Origin: Gamarada debralockiae
Lineage: Eukaryota; Ascomycota; Leotiomycetes; Helotiales; Hyphodiscaceae
NCBI GenBank assembly: GCA_002803225.1
Contig: NXFV01000921.1
Location: 18,042-82,041, forward strand
Length of the DNA: 64,000 nt
Reading direction: 5' to 3'
Part shown: piece after piece, positions 48,422 through 59,503 of the stretch
Layout of the letters: the number at the start of each line of letters is the position of its first letter
How positions within the stretch are numbered: position 1 is the stretch's first letter
Made by a program: the position numbers and the translations under genes
The notes under the pieces: model-generated
Seen by the model: only the letters and a program-made list of their open reading frames with translations
Told to the model about the DNA's origin: nothing
Database searches by the model: none

Positions 48422-48760
48422 TCAAGTCTCAAACTGCCGCTTCTGCAGCCTACCCCTATGCGCCTCTTTTTTCGGAACCCTTGGCGCAGAAGTTATCTTC
48501 AAATTCGCACTCTGAGCATAGACCTGAGCGGCCGCAGCACAGTTCTTGTGCGTCTTGAATTCCTTCTTCTGGCAGTCACGCGAGCAGTACCGAACTGACT
48601 AGTACGTTGAACAGGGCTTCAGTGGCTTTTTTGGATCTGACTCCGGCGTGCTGCAGTGGGAATCATTCGGGCCGACCTTTTCCAGCGCGACAACATCACA
48701 ACAGTCCCCTCCTACCTTTGAGGCTTGTGAAGTATGTCGGTAGTGACTGGAAGTATGCGT
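48422..48760 (-). pseudogene. MYND zinc-finger gene remnant
   Basis: One frame on the minus strand reads CDVVALEKVGPNDSHCSTPE, then KPLKPCSTY, a TAG (complement of 48599-48601), then SVRYCSRDCQKKEFKTHKNC and AAAAQVYAQSANLK, ending at a TGA at 48422-48424. The CSRDCQKKEFKTHK block is the signature second half of a MYND finger (C-x3-C-x7-H pattern). The TAG falls where the family has a Cys/Lys segment between the zinc-binding pairs. The fragment of about 110 codons has no clear start. It is a broken gene copy, or possibly an exon with an unusual structure. Confidence 0.6.
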
Positions 48761-49380
48761 AGGCAATAGAGTAAGTGAAGCTTCTGTTCTTCGCCGGAAG
48801 TTCCGGTGAGCCTCATTTGGACAAAGGGCGGCGGTGACTCAAGCGGCAGCACTGTGAGTATTTGGCGCAAGGCGGCGACCTGCCTCCTTTCTCGTGATAT
48901 AAAATTCGCACCAATTCCACCAAACGTCTTTTTATTTCTTTGTGCATCTGCATCAAATCAAATCTACACGGTTTTGGTGAAATTCGACGAATCCATTCTT
49001 CTTTGACCTTTCAGGCAACCTTCTTACCTCTTTCGCCATCCTCCCCTACCTACCTAACCTGAGTCACTCTTTCCCATACAACCTCCAGCTTGATCTGGCA
49101 ATAAGACAAGCGGCCTACTCTCTTTCCCATTTCACTACAGCCTGATTCGTTCCTTCCAATCGCTGGATCCTGTTGAACAATCAGCAAGAAGCTCTCCTTC
49201 GCCACAGCCTCATCACTCTTTCACCTTCCATGCCGCAAACATTCCGATACGTTCTTCTCAGAGGATCCTCATCAGTAGTCCAAACACTCTGAACGATCGC
49301 AATTTTCCCTGCGCCATCAATTTGATCATACGCAAATCCATTCCATCCTCTCCAACACTCATCAGCATTGTACATTCAAA
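48761..49380. other. Leader/promoter region of the E2-F-box gene
   Basis: About 620 bases. The stretch 49010-49380 is pyrimidine-rich and resembles a long fungal 5' leader. No gene is seen. Confidence 0.45.
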
Positions 49381-51531
49381 ATGGATTCTCTCCACCAACG
49401 CCTGCTGCGAGATATCGCCGAGATCCAAACGAAGCCTTACCCGAACATCGCTGTGAAGGTTCAGGATGGAGATATCACTTCTGCATGCCTCGTACTTACG
49501 GTCGAGGGTTACGGAGATATGCACCTCACTGTTCAGTTTCCGGACGATTATCCATTGGCGCCTCCAAATGTTCAGATGAATTCAGCGATCGAGCACCCTA
49601 ATATTTTCGGTACTTACATCTGCTCGTCGATTCTGAACACGACTGAAGGTTATACGCCGGCATACACACTGAAGGGCATTGCCATACAATTGCTGAGCTT
49701 CTTCAGTAGCGACCGGGTCGAACAGACGGGTGGCGGATACTCAGTCGATCTTGACAGATATAAGACCCTGCAGTCTTACGTTCGCGATAGTTACACCTGT
49801 CGAAAGTGCCGGTTCGGTATGCCAGGCTTCAGTATTGAATCGTTCACCCATTCTGAACGAATGACTTCTGATGGCTCAACGCCGGCATCCGTATCATCTG
49901 TCCAAACCCTTCAAGATGCGACGCTTTGGCCAACGCCTCGGGAAAGTTCAGGTTCGCAGACCGCATCTCCTTCCTCCTGGTCAGATTCGGGCTCCACACC
50001 ACCAGGCCAAGGCCAGATCTTGGGTCGAAATGCCAGAAGACGGAAGGCCAAGCAGAACGCGGAAGCACGAGCCCAAGCTGCTGCTCTTGCCGCCCTTGCC
50101 CCTCCTACGCCTGCTCTCACGGACTCATCAAATTCCTCCGTGGTAGCCATGGAGGTGGAATCGACGGAACCAGCACAACCGAGAAATATCGTCGACATGA
50201 AGCTCCCGAACGAGGTTGTTCTCTTGATCTGCAACCAACTTGACATTGAGGATCTGATGGTATTCGCACAAGCATGGGCGAGAATCCCACGTGTCATGAG
50301 AAAGTTCGATGTCATCCGTACCCGTGAGCTTCAGTGCTTCTGTCTGAAGGAGGATTATTTGACCGTCAAGCTTGGTGTTGGTGTCCACGTTGATGCGCGA
50401 ACACGATCGCTGGAGTCGGAGTTCGACCTTTTGTCTGAAGAGGGCTTTCACATCCATAAGATTCGCCGCTCTACACAAGGTCGTCCATTTGAGCACTGGC
50501 TCCCACTTCCAATCTCCAATGGACACTGGCGAAAGGTTGCTGCAGATATTCCGGAGTCGCTCTCCGCGCTCGCCACCTCTGCCAACATCCAAAGTCCTAC
50601 GCCTGCCAAAGTTATCTTCCACTTCATGAACGATATCGTTGTCAAGCTCAACCAGCAAGCTTCTCAACCTCAGCCCACCTATTCTCTTTACCCACGTGAA
50701 ACTATCCAAAGCAGCCTGACGCATGCGTCGGAGAAGGCCATTGAGTCCTACTTCCACCTCTTCCACTTGTTGGTCTGTCTTGCAACCGCCGACTCGTCCA
50801 TCACCAGAGCCGCAAACACCACGCTTCAAACCTTCATCTCGGGTCGCACATCCAAGACCGATTGCCCGAACCTGGGACATCTGCTTGTTGCCGCTCTGAT
50901 CAGTGAGGTCGATGTTACGGAATCGGTGATCAAAGCGATTATCAAGGAGACTGTTACCCGCAATGTGGTCTGGATGCTCAAGAGCAACCCCGAACTAGCA
51001 TATCTTGAACCATCCACCGTCTCCGAGTATCGCCTTCACCACACGTTCCGTGCCAGCAAAACTAGCTACCGTCTCTTGATGTTCCTCAACCTCTTCCGCA
51101 AGACCGCCGTTGGCAGTCCCCGCAAGCATCTCATCCAGCTCCGCGACGAAGCATTCGAACGCCATGGTGCCCCTCCCCGTGGCAGTGCTAAGGGTCTCGC
51201 CAATGCAATCAAGAAGATCCACGCAGTCAACCGCTTCCCTGATTTCTTGGCGATGATGGACATCAAGACGATGCCAACTAAGGACCAGTTCAACTCCTAC
51301 CTGCACAAATGCATCAAGGAGAGTGCGGAGAAGGGATACTCGCGCATGGCAATCACCCAAGGTGAAGCTCTTACGCTTCGACGACTGAAGGAACCAAATG
51401 TGGAGGTCGCGCAGGGAGTGTTTGCGGATTACATGGATGCGAGTATTCTGAGTCGACGCAGCTTCTTCCCTACCACTCGCCGCAGAGCACGTGGCGGACG
51501 AGGCCTAGGACGTGGTGGTCGACGATTATAA
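49381..51531 (+). CDS. E2-like (UBC) and F-box fusion protein
   Basis: A single 716-residue exon starting at ATG 49381 (MDSLHQRLLRDIAEIQ). Residues 1-120 form a UBC fold: the HPNIFG motif is followed by ICSSIL, placing a cysteine where E2 enzymes carry the ubiquitin thioester, then YTPAYTLKGIAIQLLSFFSS. A small Cys pair (YTCRKCRFGMPGF) follows. Residues about 160-255 are Ser/Pro/Ala-rich and disordered. An F-box-like segment (DMKLPNEVVLLICNQLDIED) lies at about 275-310, where Skp1 would bind. A helical region of about 370 residues follows, and the tail is Arg/Gly-rich (RRRARGGRGLGRGGRRL). One chain thus combines an E2-type catalytic domain and an SCF-type adaptor. The linear E2 motif differs from classical UBC (HPNI-F-G), so activity needs testing. 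Confidence 0.85.
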   Translation: MDSLHQRLLRDIAEIQTKPYPNIAVKVQDGDITSACLVLTVEGYGDMHLTVQFPDDYPLAPPNVQMNSAIEHPNIFGTYICSSILNTTEGYTPAYTLKGIAIQLLSFFSSDRVEQTGGGYSVDLDRYKTLQSYVRDSYTCRKCRFGMPGFSIESFTHSERMTSDGSTPASVSSVQTLQDATLWPTPRESSGSQTASPSSWSDSGSTPPGQGQILGRNARRRKAKQNAEARAQAAALAALAPPTPALTDSSNSSVVAMEVESTEPAQPRNIVDMKLPNEVVLLICNQLDIEDLMVFAQAWARIPRVMRKFDVIRTRELQCFCLKEDYLTVKLGVGVHVDARTRSLESEFDLLSEEGFHIHKIRRSTQGRPFEHWLPLPISNGHWRKVAADIPESLSALATSANIQSPTPAKVIFHFMNDIVVKLNQQASQPQPTYSLYPRETIQSSLTHASEKAIESYFHLFHLLVCLATADSSITRAANTTLQTFISGRTSKTDCPNLGHLLVAALISEVDVTESVIKAIIKETVTRNVVWMLKSNPELAYLEPSTVSEYRLHHTFRASKTSYRLLMFLNLFRKTAVGSPRKHLIQLRDEAFERHGAPPRGSAKGLANAIKKIHAVNRFPDFLAMMDIKTMPTKDQFNSYLHKCIKESAEKGYSRMAITQGEALTLRRLKEPNVEVAQGVFADYMDASILSRRSFFPTTRRRARGGRGLGRGGRRL

Positions 51532-51872
51532 GCATGAGATGAATCACTCATTGTACTTCAATTAGATATGATACCCAGGGATCGGTGATGCGCAAAAGTA
51601 GTTCTCAGAAATTGATTTTATGAATATTGTAACAAAATGAGCGAATGTGATGCGTGCTTTCTCGAGTGTGCGTCAATTTTATTACGTGCACAATCTTGAT
51701 TTCCCTCAATGAGAACGCCTTGAGAAGTCTCAATTGAATATGTACAGTGAATTCTGGAAGCCCAGACTACATGTTTTTGTAATTCGAGCCAGGTGCAAAA
51801 GCCAACCTGTGACCATGTAATTTCTTTCGCCCTACCACAACATTCGACTTGACCCCTCCACAAGCTTAGACT
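51532..51872. other. Convergent intergenic region
   Basis: About 340 bases between two converging genes, AT-rich. It presumably holds both 3' ends. No gene is seen. Confidence 0.45.
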
Positions 51873-53009
51873 TCAGACAACAGGCCATCCGGAGGACCAA
51901 GTAATCTGGTTCCAACCAAAAAGATAATCCGCGTCTGCAATTCCATCGTTCGTATCAGCATAATGGTAGTAGAGAACAAGTCCTAGACTCGAATCCGTAA
52001 AGACGCCTCTGCGAATCCAGTTAGTGCACATTCACAAAGCGAGGAATGGACGCCACATACTGTCCACCAGGTCCATAAACATAGTCGTGGCTCTTAAGAA
52101 GCGTCGATCCGCCGCTGGCTGTACATGCCTTGCCATCTTTGTCGACCTATTCACCTCATCAGATCTGGCGACAAGCGTTCAAGGAAGAGAGACGTACGAA
52201 GCCGCCTGTGGCAGAAGTCGAGCGACACATTATGATCCTGTATTCATCTCCAGGGGCCGGCAAGTCCGTGTTATACCCACAGCAAATACCCGAGGAGATT
52301 AAGAGATAATAGTATCCACTATAATAAAACATGTATGAACCCTCCTCAGCATGCGTTCCGGAGGCATTATACGCAATGTTGTATGAACTTCCCGAAGTCT
52401 TGGTCGGAGTGGAGGCCATTTCGACCTGGTAGATATCGTCCCAGAATGAGCCGAAGTTGAGATAATACGTTCCTGAGACGTCGATGAGATTGGGATCGAT
52501 TGCGTTGTAGGGTTTAGAAGAGGAGGATGCGACTCCAGTGGAGCCGAGATCGGTCCAAGATCCTACTTCCATTGTGCTGGATGTGGCGACGCCAATTGCT
52601 GAGCTCTGGCTGCCGAAGGTGGAGACAGCGTAGTAGAGGTAGTAGAGGCTGCCGACTTTGCGGACATCTGGAGCCTGAAACACCAAGTCAGTCACTGGTT
52701 ACAAGTTTGAGTAGGACAAAGTGATCAACTCACCCACAGATCGGTATTACCGGTCAAGTCAATCGACGACCCGCTGGGCAGTGCATACCCTTCAATGGTC
52801 CATGGCCCAGAGAGAGATGAGGATTTTGTTATCTGAATGCCGCTACCAGTTGAGAATCGGAAGTACACGCCATCAGAGGTCCTCTGTATCACAGCAGGAT
52901 CGTGGGACCAGCATGCTCCGGAGCACGCTCCGGGAGCTCCATAGGCATCGACTAATACTCCCGCTAGGAATGAAAGTAGAAATAAAAGTTTCTTGAAACT
53001 TGAAAGCAT
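51873..53009 (-). CDS. Arabinan endo-1,5-alpha-L-arabinosidase (GH43)
   Basis: A secreted five-bladed beta-propeller enzyme that cleaves the arabinan side chains of pectin. A signal peptide ([20 protein letters not shown]) precedes the catalytic domain. The three GH43 acidic residues are visible: Asp in CWSHDPAVI, Asp in [11 protein letters not shown] and Glu in [10 protein letters not shown]. Other family blocks are [20 protein letters not shown] and the C-terminal [10 protein letters not shown] and [16 protein letters not shown] before the TGA at 51873. Introns lie near 52730-52675, 52195-52150 and 52060-52010. The length of about 320 residues is normal for this subfamily. With the GH28 enzyme it indicates pectin use. 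Confidence 0.92.
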
Positions 53010-55505
53010 GTTGCGAAGTGTTTCAATGGTACATGTAGAATGGATAAGGAGAGCAGTTCCGACAATTTAACTCAAGGGAGCCGTGAGATATAGGACAGCG
53101 AATTGCCTGCTTAAAGCTGGCAAAGGAAAGAAAAAACCCTACTGGTGGAGTTTATGCCATAAACGTGGTATTTTCATGCTCCTCAGATTGGGAATCGTCA
53201 GGAGTCACTCGGTAGTTGCAGCGCTCGCTCCTATTCGATTGCAAGTGGCAGTTTCTTCGAAACATCAAGACGCCCCGTCGATCCTCTCGCAAATTTACAA
53301 TGGAACTCCATGTCAGATTATAAAGATCATGAGATCAAAGTCTGGGAGCATGAACAGCTTGCCCTTTCGCCGTGGGCAGCCCCGGAATTATAATTAGGGT
53401 TGAGTCCGTGAATCACTTGACCGTTGAGAAGATTGAGCCGTGCCAACCGATTGGGGCGCATGCGGGGAAATTAATACTTGCTAAAAAATGCATTTTTGGG
53501 TTTATTCAGGAGATCTTGGTTGGCGGAGAGAAAGGGGGAAGCAGCCCACGGAGAATCTGATACGGATGGTTCCATAGTACCCCGCAAAAAGACCACCGAG
53601 GTATACGTGGCGTACCCTACACAGGACCTTACTTTAGCCATTTCGGCAACTTGGCTTACTTAACCTTATCTTGATAGCTGTTTGCGGGTTAGTTGGGATT
53701 GTTTTGTGGGGGAGCCGTTCCATGGAGGATGTCATCTCTTTGAAACGACAGTTGGGGGTTGGAAGCGCACAATGACACAGGAGTTGGAAGGAGTTCGACA
53801 ATCTCATTGCTGCTGGATTTATTGCTTTATTTTCTCAATTACTCCTTCTGCGACTCCAATCCAGTCACCCGATCTTGCCACTAATTAGTGTACGCACACT
53901 GGCCATGCAAGCTTTGTTCTTTGTCTGAATAAGGGACTCTCAATGAGCAAGTGCTACCAGGCTCCAAATGTAAAGGAAAATGGAAAACAAAACCGGATCG
54001 TGACCCTTTGGGGGAAGAGGAAGCAAGGCCCAGAGTGCCGACGCGAAGTTCAGCAAAAGGTAACGATGTCGAGGTTAATTTGTCTAAGATTCAGTAGGAT
54101 TGCAATACTTTTGACAGCCTACCATTCTGCCGTTCTTCTTTGAGGTAAAACGGAACAAAGAAAGTGAAATAAGCCACTTAAGGACGACTGAAGTCTTCGG
54201 CGAAAGAGCCCCCTTAGAAATCAAAGTATTCAAACTGGGACTCGCTAGCCAAATGAAATACTTTGTTGAATACGTTTCTAGATTTCGTTACTATTACTTG
54301 GTTTGACAATATCGTATGTAGTAGGTTTTATACTCAGTGGCGTAGTTGGCTATTTTGCTAAAAAGGGTGGCGAGGAAAAGAAGGAAAAGTTATTCCTAGG
54401 CTCTGACTTTATTCTAGGTCAATGAACACCTTGCGAGGAACTTTCTAAGCACTTCGACTTTTAATCTCCTTCTCTCTCTATTTATATAACTCACTGAATA
54501 TCAAATCTTGACCTGGAAATCCCGCGTCTTACCTGCTCCCCTTCCGCAGCAAAAGAGGACTTTGGTGTAGCTACCTTCTCAGGAAGATCCACCTAACATG
54601 TGTTGGATGCAGTCTTCGTATCTCTGAACTTTGGTATGGAAGAAAATCCGACAACAGTCTTCATCTCTTTAAGATACTGGTCGTTACAGCCTTGAATCCT
54701 TGGAACATGATGGACACAAATTACTTGGGGATATGATGGCGGTGCTTTCTGGTCAGGATAAATGCTATTAGGTGACTTGGTAGTTAAATGAACATTACTT
54801 AATGGATTGACAAAGGTTATATACAATTAATGGTAGCAAATGATCTTTTCCACTAGGGGGCAGTGAGGGCTTGAGAACAGTACGTCGGACTTCAAGAAAT
54901 CACGCAACTTGGAGAGTAGTCGAGGCTTCGGACATTAGTTTCCAATAAGCGTTGTTGAACCAAGGCTTCGATCTTCTGTACTAGCTTAATAAGTTTCGAG
55001 AGTACGGTCTTTGATATATATATAGACATCTATACTCTGGTATTAGAAGTGATATCTCGATGGCGAGCATATGCAAGGAAGAGAATGTATTGAAGAATTT
55101 AAGGAAGGAAAACTTTCGTAGGGGGGAATCCTCTAGTTTATAAAGGTGGTAGTTAGGGATTAGTTAGATGAGTGCTAGAGGGCAACTACGAATAATATAT
55201 AAGTGGTTGAATGCTGAGTGATTTTGTACCTGAAATGTGTCTGTTCGCGTGACAGGCAGAGCCTTGGTAGGAGGCAATGCAGCTTAATATCTTTCATTTT
55301 CGGAATAGTTTTGTGGTGTCTAGATCAATACGAAGGACAGATAGACGCAAGCGAGTCCCTTATTATTCTCCTTGTTTTATGGCTTAAACTAATATTGTAG
55401 AGACGTGACAGATCTTGCGTGCGAACTTCCTCCCGAACCCTCTCCTGGACCCACGCCCCTCCTCCCCCAAACGAGCTATTATAGCCGGTATACAGCCCAC
55501 CGTAC
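53010..55505. other. 2.5-kb gene-free, AT-rich region
   Basis: No supported gene. The stretch 54230-55250 is AT-rich with simple TA runs (55012-55023) and open frames without family features. It may be an old, degraded repeat, but I could not define ends or a target duplication. Confidence 0.4.
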
Positions 55506-56165
55506 TCAATTGGTCGCCGCGGCGGCGGCGGCGGCGGTGCAGGCGGCTGGCAGCGGAGGGGGAGCAACCGTAATACCAACAGCTTTGGCAGCTGCTGCCT
55601 GGACGTCACCTTCTTGGGAGATAGCGTTCCCACCCTGAGGAGGAGGACATCTAGAAACAATTAGCATGAAAAAATCTCTGATATGCTATTAGATGATTGA
55701 TATATACCTCGCACCGTTGATCGCGTCAAGGTTTTTCTGAAGGTTACCCGGGTTGGAGATGGTATCGTTGATGGCTGGTCCGATAATATTGAATTGTGCT
55801 ACTAGCGCTTTAGCGGCAGCCTGGCCGCACGCGTCGAGCGTGACAGCGTTTTGTAGAATGGTATTTGAGGCGCCCTCATTTTGGGCAGATATAAAGGCTG
55901 TGGCAGCCGAAGAGCTGATCGCTGCCTGACTACCGGAGCTGCTAACGGTGTCCACAAAATTGTTAACCGCTTTGATGTCGCTCAACCATTGGTTGATCGT
56001 TCCAGAGACGTTGGCCTTTAACTGCGGAGACACTGCTCCGGCAGCAGCAGCTGTTCCGTTTGGGGCTTTAGCTCCGCCGTGGTGCTTTCCAGGTGCTGCG
56101 ATGGGGTTGGCGAAAGCGGAGGCCGCTAGATAGAAAGCGATGAGGGAGATGGTAGAGAACTGCAT
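55506..56165 (-). CDS. HsbA-like secreted cell-wall/hydrophobic-surface-binding protein
   Basis: Two exons. A signal peptide (MQFSTISLIAFYLAASAFA) precedes a short GKHHGG linker and an HsbA-type helical domain with the pattern SGTINQWLSDIKAVNNFVDT, ANNEG-like segments and CGQAAAKALVAQFNIIGPAI. The second exon (CPPPQGGNAISQEGDVQAAA) ends in an alanine tract encoded by a GCC/GCG repeat, followed by TN and a TGA at 55506-55508. Family members are secreted, coat hydrophobic surfaces or reside in the wall, and can recruit hydrolases such as cutinase. A role on plant surfaces fits the neighbouring pectinolytic genes. Confidence 0.83.
55514..55536. repeat. GCC/GCG trinucleotide tract coding for alanine
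   Basis: A run of about seven GCC/GCG codons (read on the minus strand) at the C-terminus of the HsbA-like protein. Length change here would alter only the alanine tail. Confidence 0.8.
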
Positions 56166-59100
56166 GATTGTCGTAGGTGGAAGAAGTACTGGAACGGGTT
56201 GGTATGCAAAAAACGAGTGCGGATAGTAGTATTCAGAGCGAAAGGAACAGACTTGAGCTTCCAGAAGCCTTGGTCTTGAAATCTAATAAAATCGAGAAAG
56301 ATTATGATGTAGTGTATTAGAGTGAAGGGTAGCGTATTGAAGTGAAATGAAGGAAGTCAGAAGCTACTGAGGAATGATAAATTAACAGAAGAATAAGCAC
56401 TCTTTATACTCACGATCTCTGGCTGACAGCCCTGCAGCCCAAGCTGTCAAACATGATAGTGACCTCGCGACACTTTCAAAAATTGGACGATGTAAGGTTC
56501 CGACTTACAAATAATAAGGTTAGCATTCAATCTTGCAACACTTTCAAACATCAGATATCAGAACTTTCCCAACTTTCAAAATACGGAGCGTAAGGACTCG
56601 CGCCGCCCGGACAGCGCCAATGCACGCCAAGAACGGGCTTACGGAGATTAATTAGATGTGTCCATTCAGATTGCAGAGGAAAACTCTGATGTGATATCAC
56701 CCTGTTATCAGATTTCGATAACTGGTTCATAGCGTGCATTAGCGCTCTCCGTTTGGCTTGAGGTCTCACGGCAATAAGGTTAGCATTCAAACGTTAGGTG
56801 TTACCGTGGTAGAACTCAAATAGTAGGGGTAACTTTCAATCTCTTACTGTACAGCCAGGGCTTACCTCCGTAGTAGATCTTCCTGGGGTGTTTATACCAG
56901 GTTTAAAAACCTTAACCTTTCGGTAATGGCTAGTGGGAGCGTTGTAGCCACTTAGGGTGCGGATTTCAGGGATCTGGGGGACAACACACACAAACATCAG
57001 ACATTTACCTCCGCACAACGTGCAGTAGTCAGGGTCGAAAGTAAAATTGGGACAATGGGGACAATGATATAGAATTTCGAATGTCTTGCTTGAATAAAGG
57101 AGTAGCTAAGCGAGTCAAGCATTTATGGGTCGGCGTTTGGCCGTTGCGCACATCCTGGTCGGGATCTGATGATCCGTTTCTCGGCGGCAACGGGGTACGA
57201 AGCGTGATTGCGGGGAAGTTCTGAAGAACGGATGCCAGGAGTTCAATTATAATATATCTCCCTTATTTTCTGTACCTTCTCTATCGATTTTACTGTATCT
57301 TCTACTCTTTCGCACCATCACTATCGCGCGGTACACGAGTCTGGATGTGTCAAGCCGTCGAATGGTAGGGTTAACTCCCTTTCTTTGCATTAAGTTTGAC
57401 ACAGATACTCAACATAAAGTTTTGCGAACGTCCAATCTTGAGTCTTAACCTCCGTGCACCGTTCGTCGGTTCAAACTCTGTTGGGCTAGGGTGGCGAAGC
57501 TTCTTCCGATTACATGGGTTAGAGATCGCAACGGTCGATGTGTTCGTCCGTACCTCCGTAGCCTTCAGAACTTCGGGCTACGTTGCAGAATATCGCATCT
57601 CCCGATTCTTGATCGGAGCACGACTATTATTATTCTCGTATAATTTGTAGTAAACCCGACTGCGACAAAAGAAATTGGGCGGAAAGATTATATTGTGTTC
57701 TATCACATCTCAGCTATTCTACTTTCATCTAGTCTACTTTGTTTCCTGAGACGAAGGGTCATTCCCTGGAGGATAACAGAACTTTTTGATGGCAGTCGCG
57801 AAGTTGCTCGACTTGCACTTCTGACATAGCCTGTTTCGTTGACAGGCTAAAATTATTCCCTTGGACTCGACCTCCTTTATTGAACTCAATTCAGAGAGGT
57901 TCCGGCTGCCAACGCTGAACAGTCTTGGAGGTCTGTACAGAGGAGGCTGCAACGGGGGAGACTACTACGAGAAAAATATTATATAGCTTATAAGGCGTAG
58001 TCCATAGACTTTTCTTGTGGGCGTACGTATATATTTCAAAATTCTTATTGCTTCTATGTGTGTAAATCAAATTGTACACACTGAAGTTTTCCATCAATGC
58101 AGATCTCAATCTCTTGGGGTTTGGGAAGAACTATGGTATCCCTGACAGCGAATGCCAAGATTTTTGATGCGGTACGAAATACCTCCGTATAGTAGTTCGT
58201 ACAGTACTTTGGACAGCTAATCCTAGTCAACGCACTTCTCTCCCATCTTCGGCCAATTAATCATGTTTATCTTATCCATGTGTACTGTAGTATTAGGCCT
58301 TTCCAGAAGGCAAAAATACAACGAGCGTTTATTTCTCGACTGACGGTTGAAAAAGCTCATCACTCCAGCTTACCGAGTCTCAATCCTCACGAGTAATGGC
58401 CATATTGCAGAGCATGATCAATATTCCAAGCAATCTCAAAAGACTGCACAAGCATATGGTTTTGTCGGTCACTGCTTGCTTGAAGTGCTAGTCCTCGCTA
58501 CCAGCCCCCGAAGCATGAACCGTCATCCAGCCTAATAGAATCTTTCCACTTCTGGGTTCCTTCCTGCCGCTCTCAAGTATACACAAAACATCTGATTGGC
58601 TAAATTTGGATTTCTACACTCCACTCTTGTTACTTGGAGTATACGTTCATCTGTAGCAATCCTCATCCTCCTGTTGAGTAGAATCAGCGAGTAAGGCAAT
58701 AGAGTGTACTGTAAAGTGATCGAGTCATAGAATGACTCGTTTAATGATATCTATAGCTGACCTACTAACGAGTCATCTCCTACGACTGGCTGTTGGACGA
58801 TCTCTCCTTGACTTGACTCTGTAACGACTCGTGGGCTTTGATCGTGAAGATCGACGAAGAGGTTATCATGCTGATCATGAATGGCTGGTGGGCTTTCATT
58901 GTTTGGTTCAACGAAGTTGTTCTCGGACGAGGCAGTCGATGGCAGCCAAGGATTTAGGGAAGGGCAAGTTAGCAGCAGGGAATGACGGTAGTTGGGAGGA
59001 GGTAATGACTGCTGCTTCTCGATCGATGAGAACACGATGTTAAGATCACAGACGGGTGCTTATGATACCCAAACTCATATGGAATCTGTTTGAAACTGGT

Positions 59101-59503
59101 ATACATCCTTCTGAACACTGACTAGAATTCATCGCTCCTTGATCAGATCCAGTGAGATTCAATCTCATAGGATCCCATGTTTTGTAGTTTCCCAGTCGTG
59201 TGATAAGGGTTGCGAGGAAGCTGCCGGAGGAGAACCCAGGGGTTGCGCTATTAAGGCAAAGAACGTAAGACAGTAACCTGGGGTAATAACAGAAGAAGAG
59301 AGGCAGTTCGAACTCCAATTCTGGATTCGTAGAAATATTTAAACACAGCCTCAACTTTAGTACAGCGTATTCGCCACCCCTTTCAGAAATTTTATTTCAC
59401 TGCAAACTAAAATTTCTGCCTGGGGCGCGAAGAATCTTTGTTCTCACCAAACCAAATTACCTTTGATGCGTGAGGCTTCCTGAAATTTGGCTTCCACAAA
59501 CTT
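56166..59503. other. 3.3-kb gene-poor, repeat-like region
   Basis: The left part is the HsbA-like promoter. The decamer TACCTCCGTA occurs exactly at 56863, 57551 and 58180, with near matches at about 57006 and 59697. A minus-strand open frame around 56836-57075 contains paired CxxC motifs (HCPHC and CTLCGG). No complete gene is seen; the open frame at 58751-59035 has no family features. Confidence 0.4.

Noticed and set aside
54230..55250. AT-rich block considered as a solo LTR
   Set aside because: I could not find paired ends, a TG...CA boundary pair with target duplication, or retroelement coding sequence.
58751..59035. 94-codon minus-strand open frame (MFSSIEKQQSLPPPN)
   Set aside because: No family features and no support for a promoter or splice sites; it lies in a gene-poor, repeat-like stretch.
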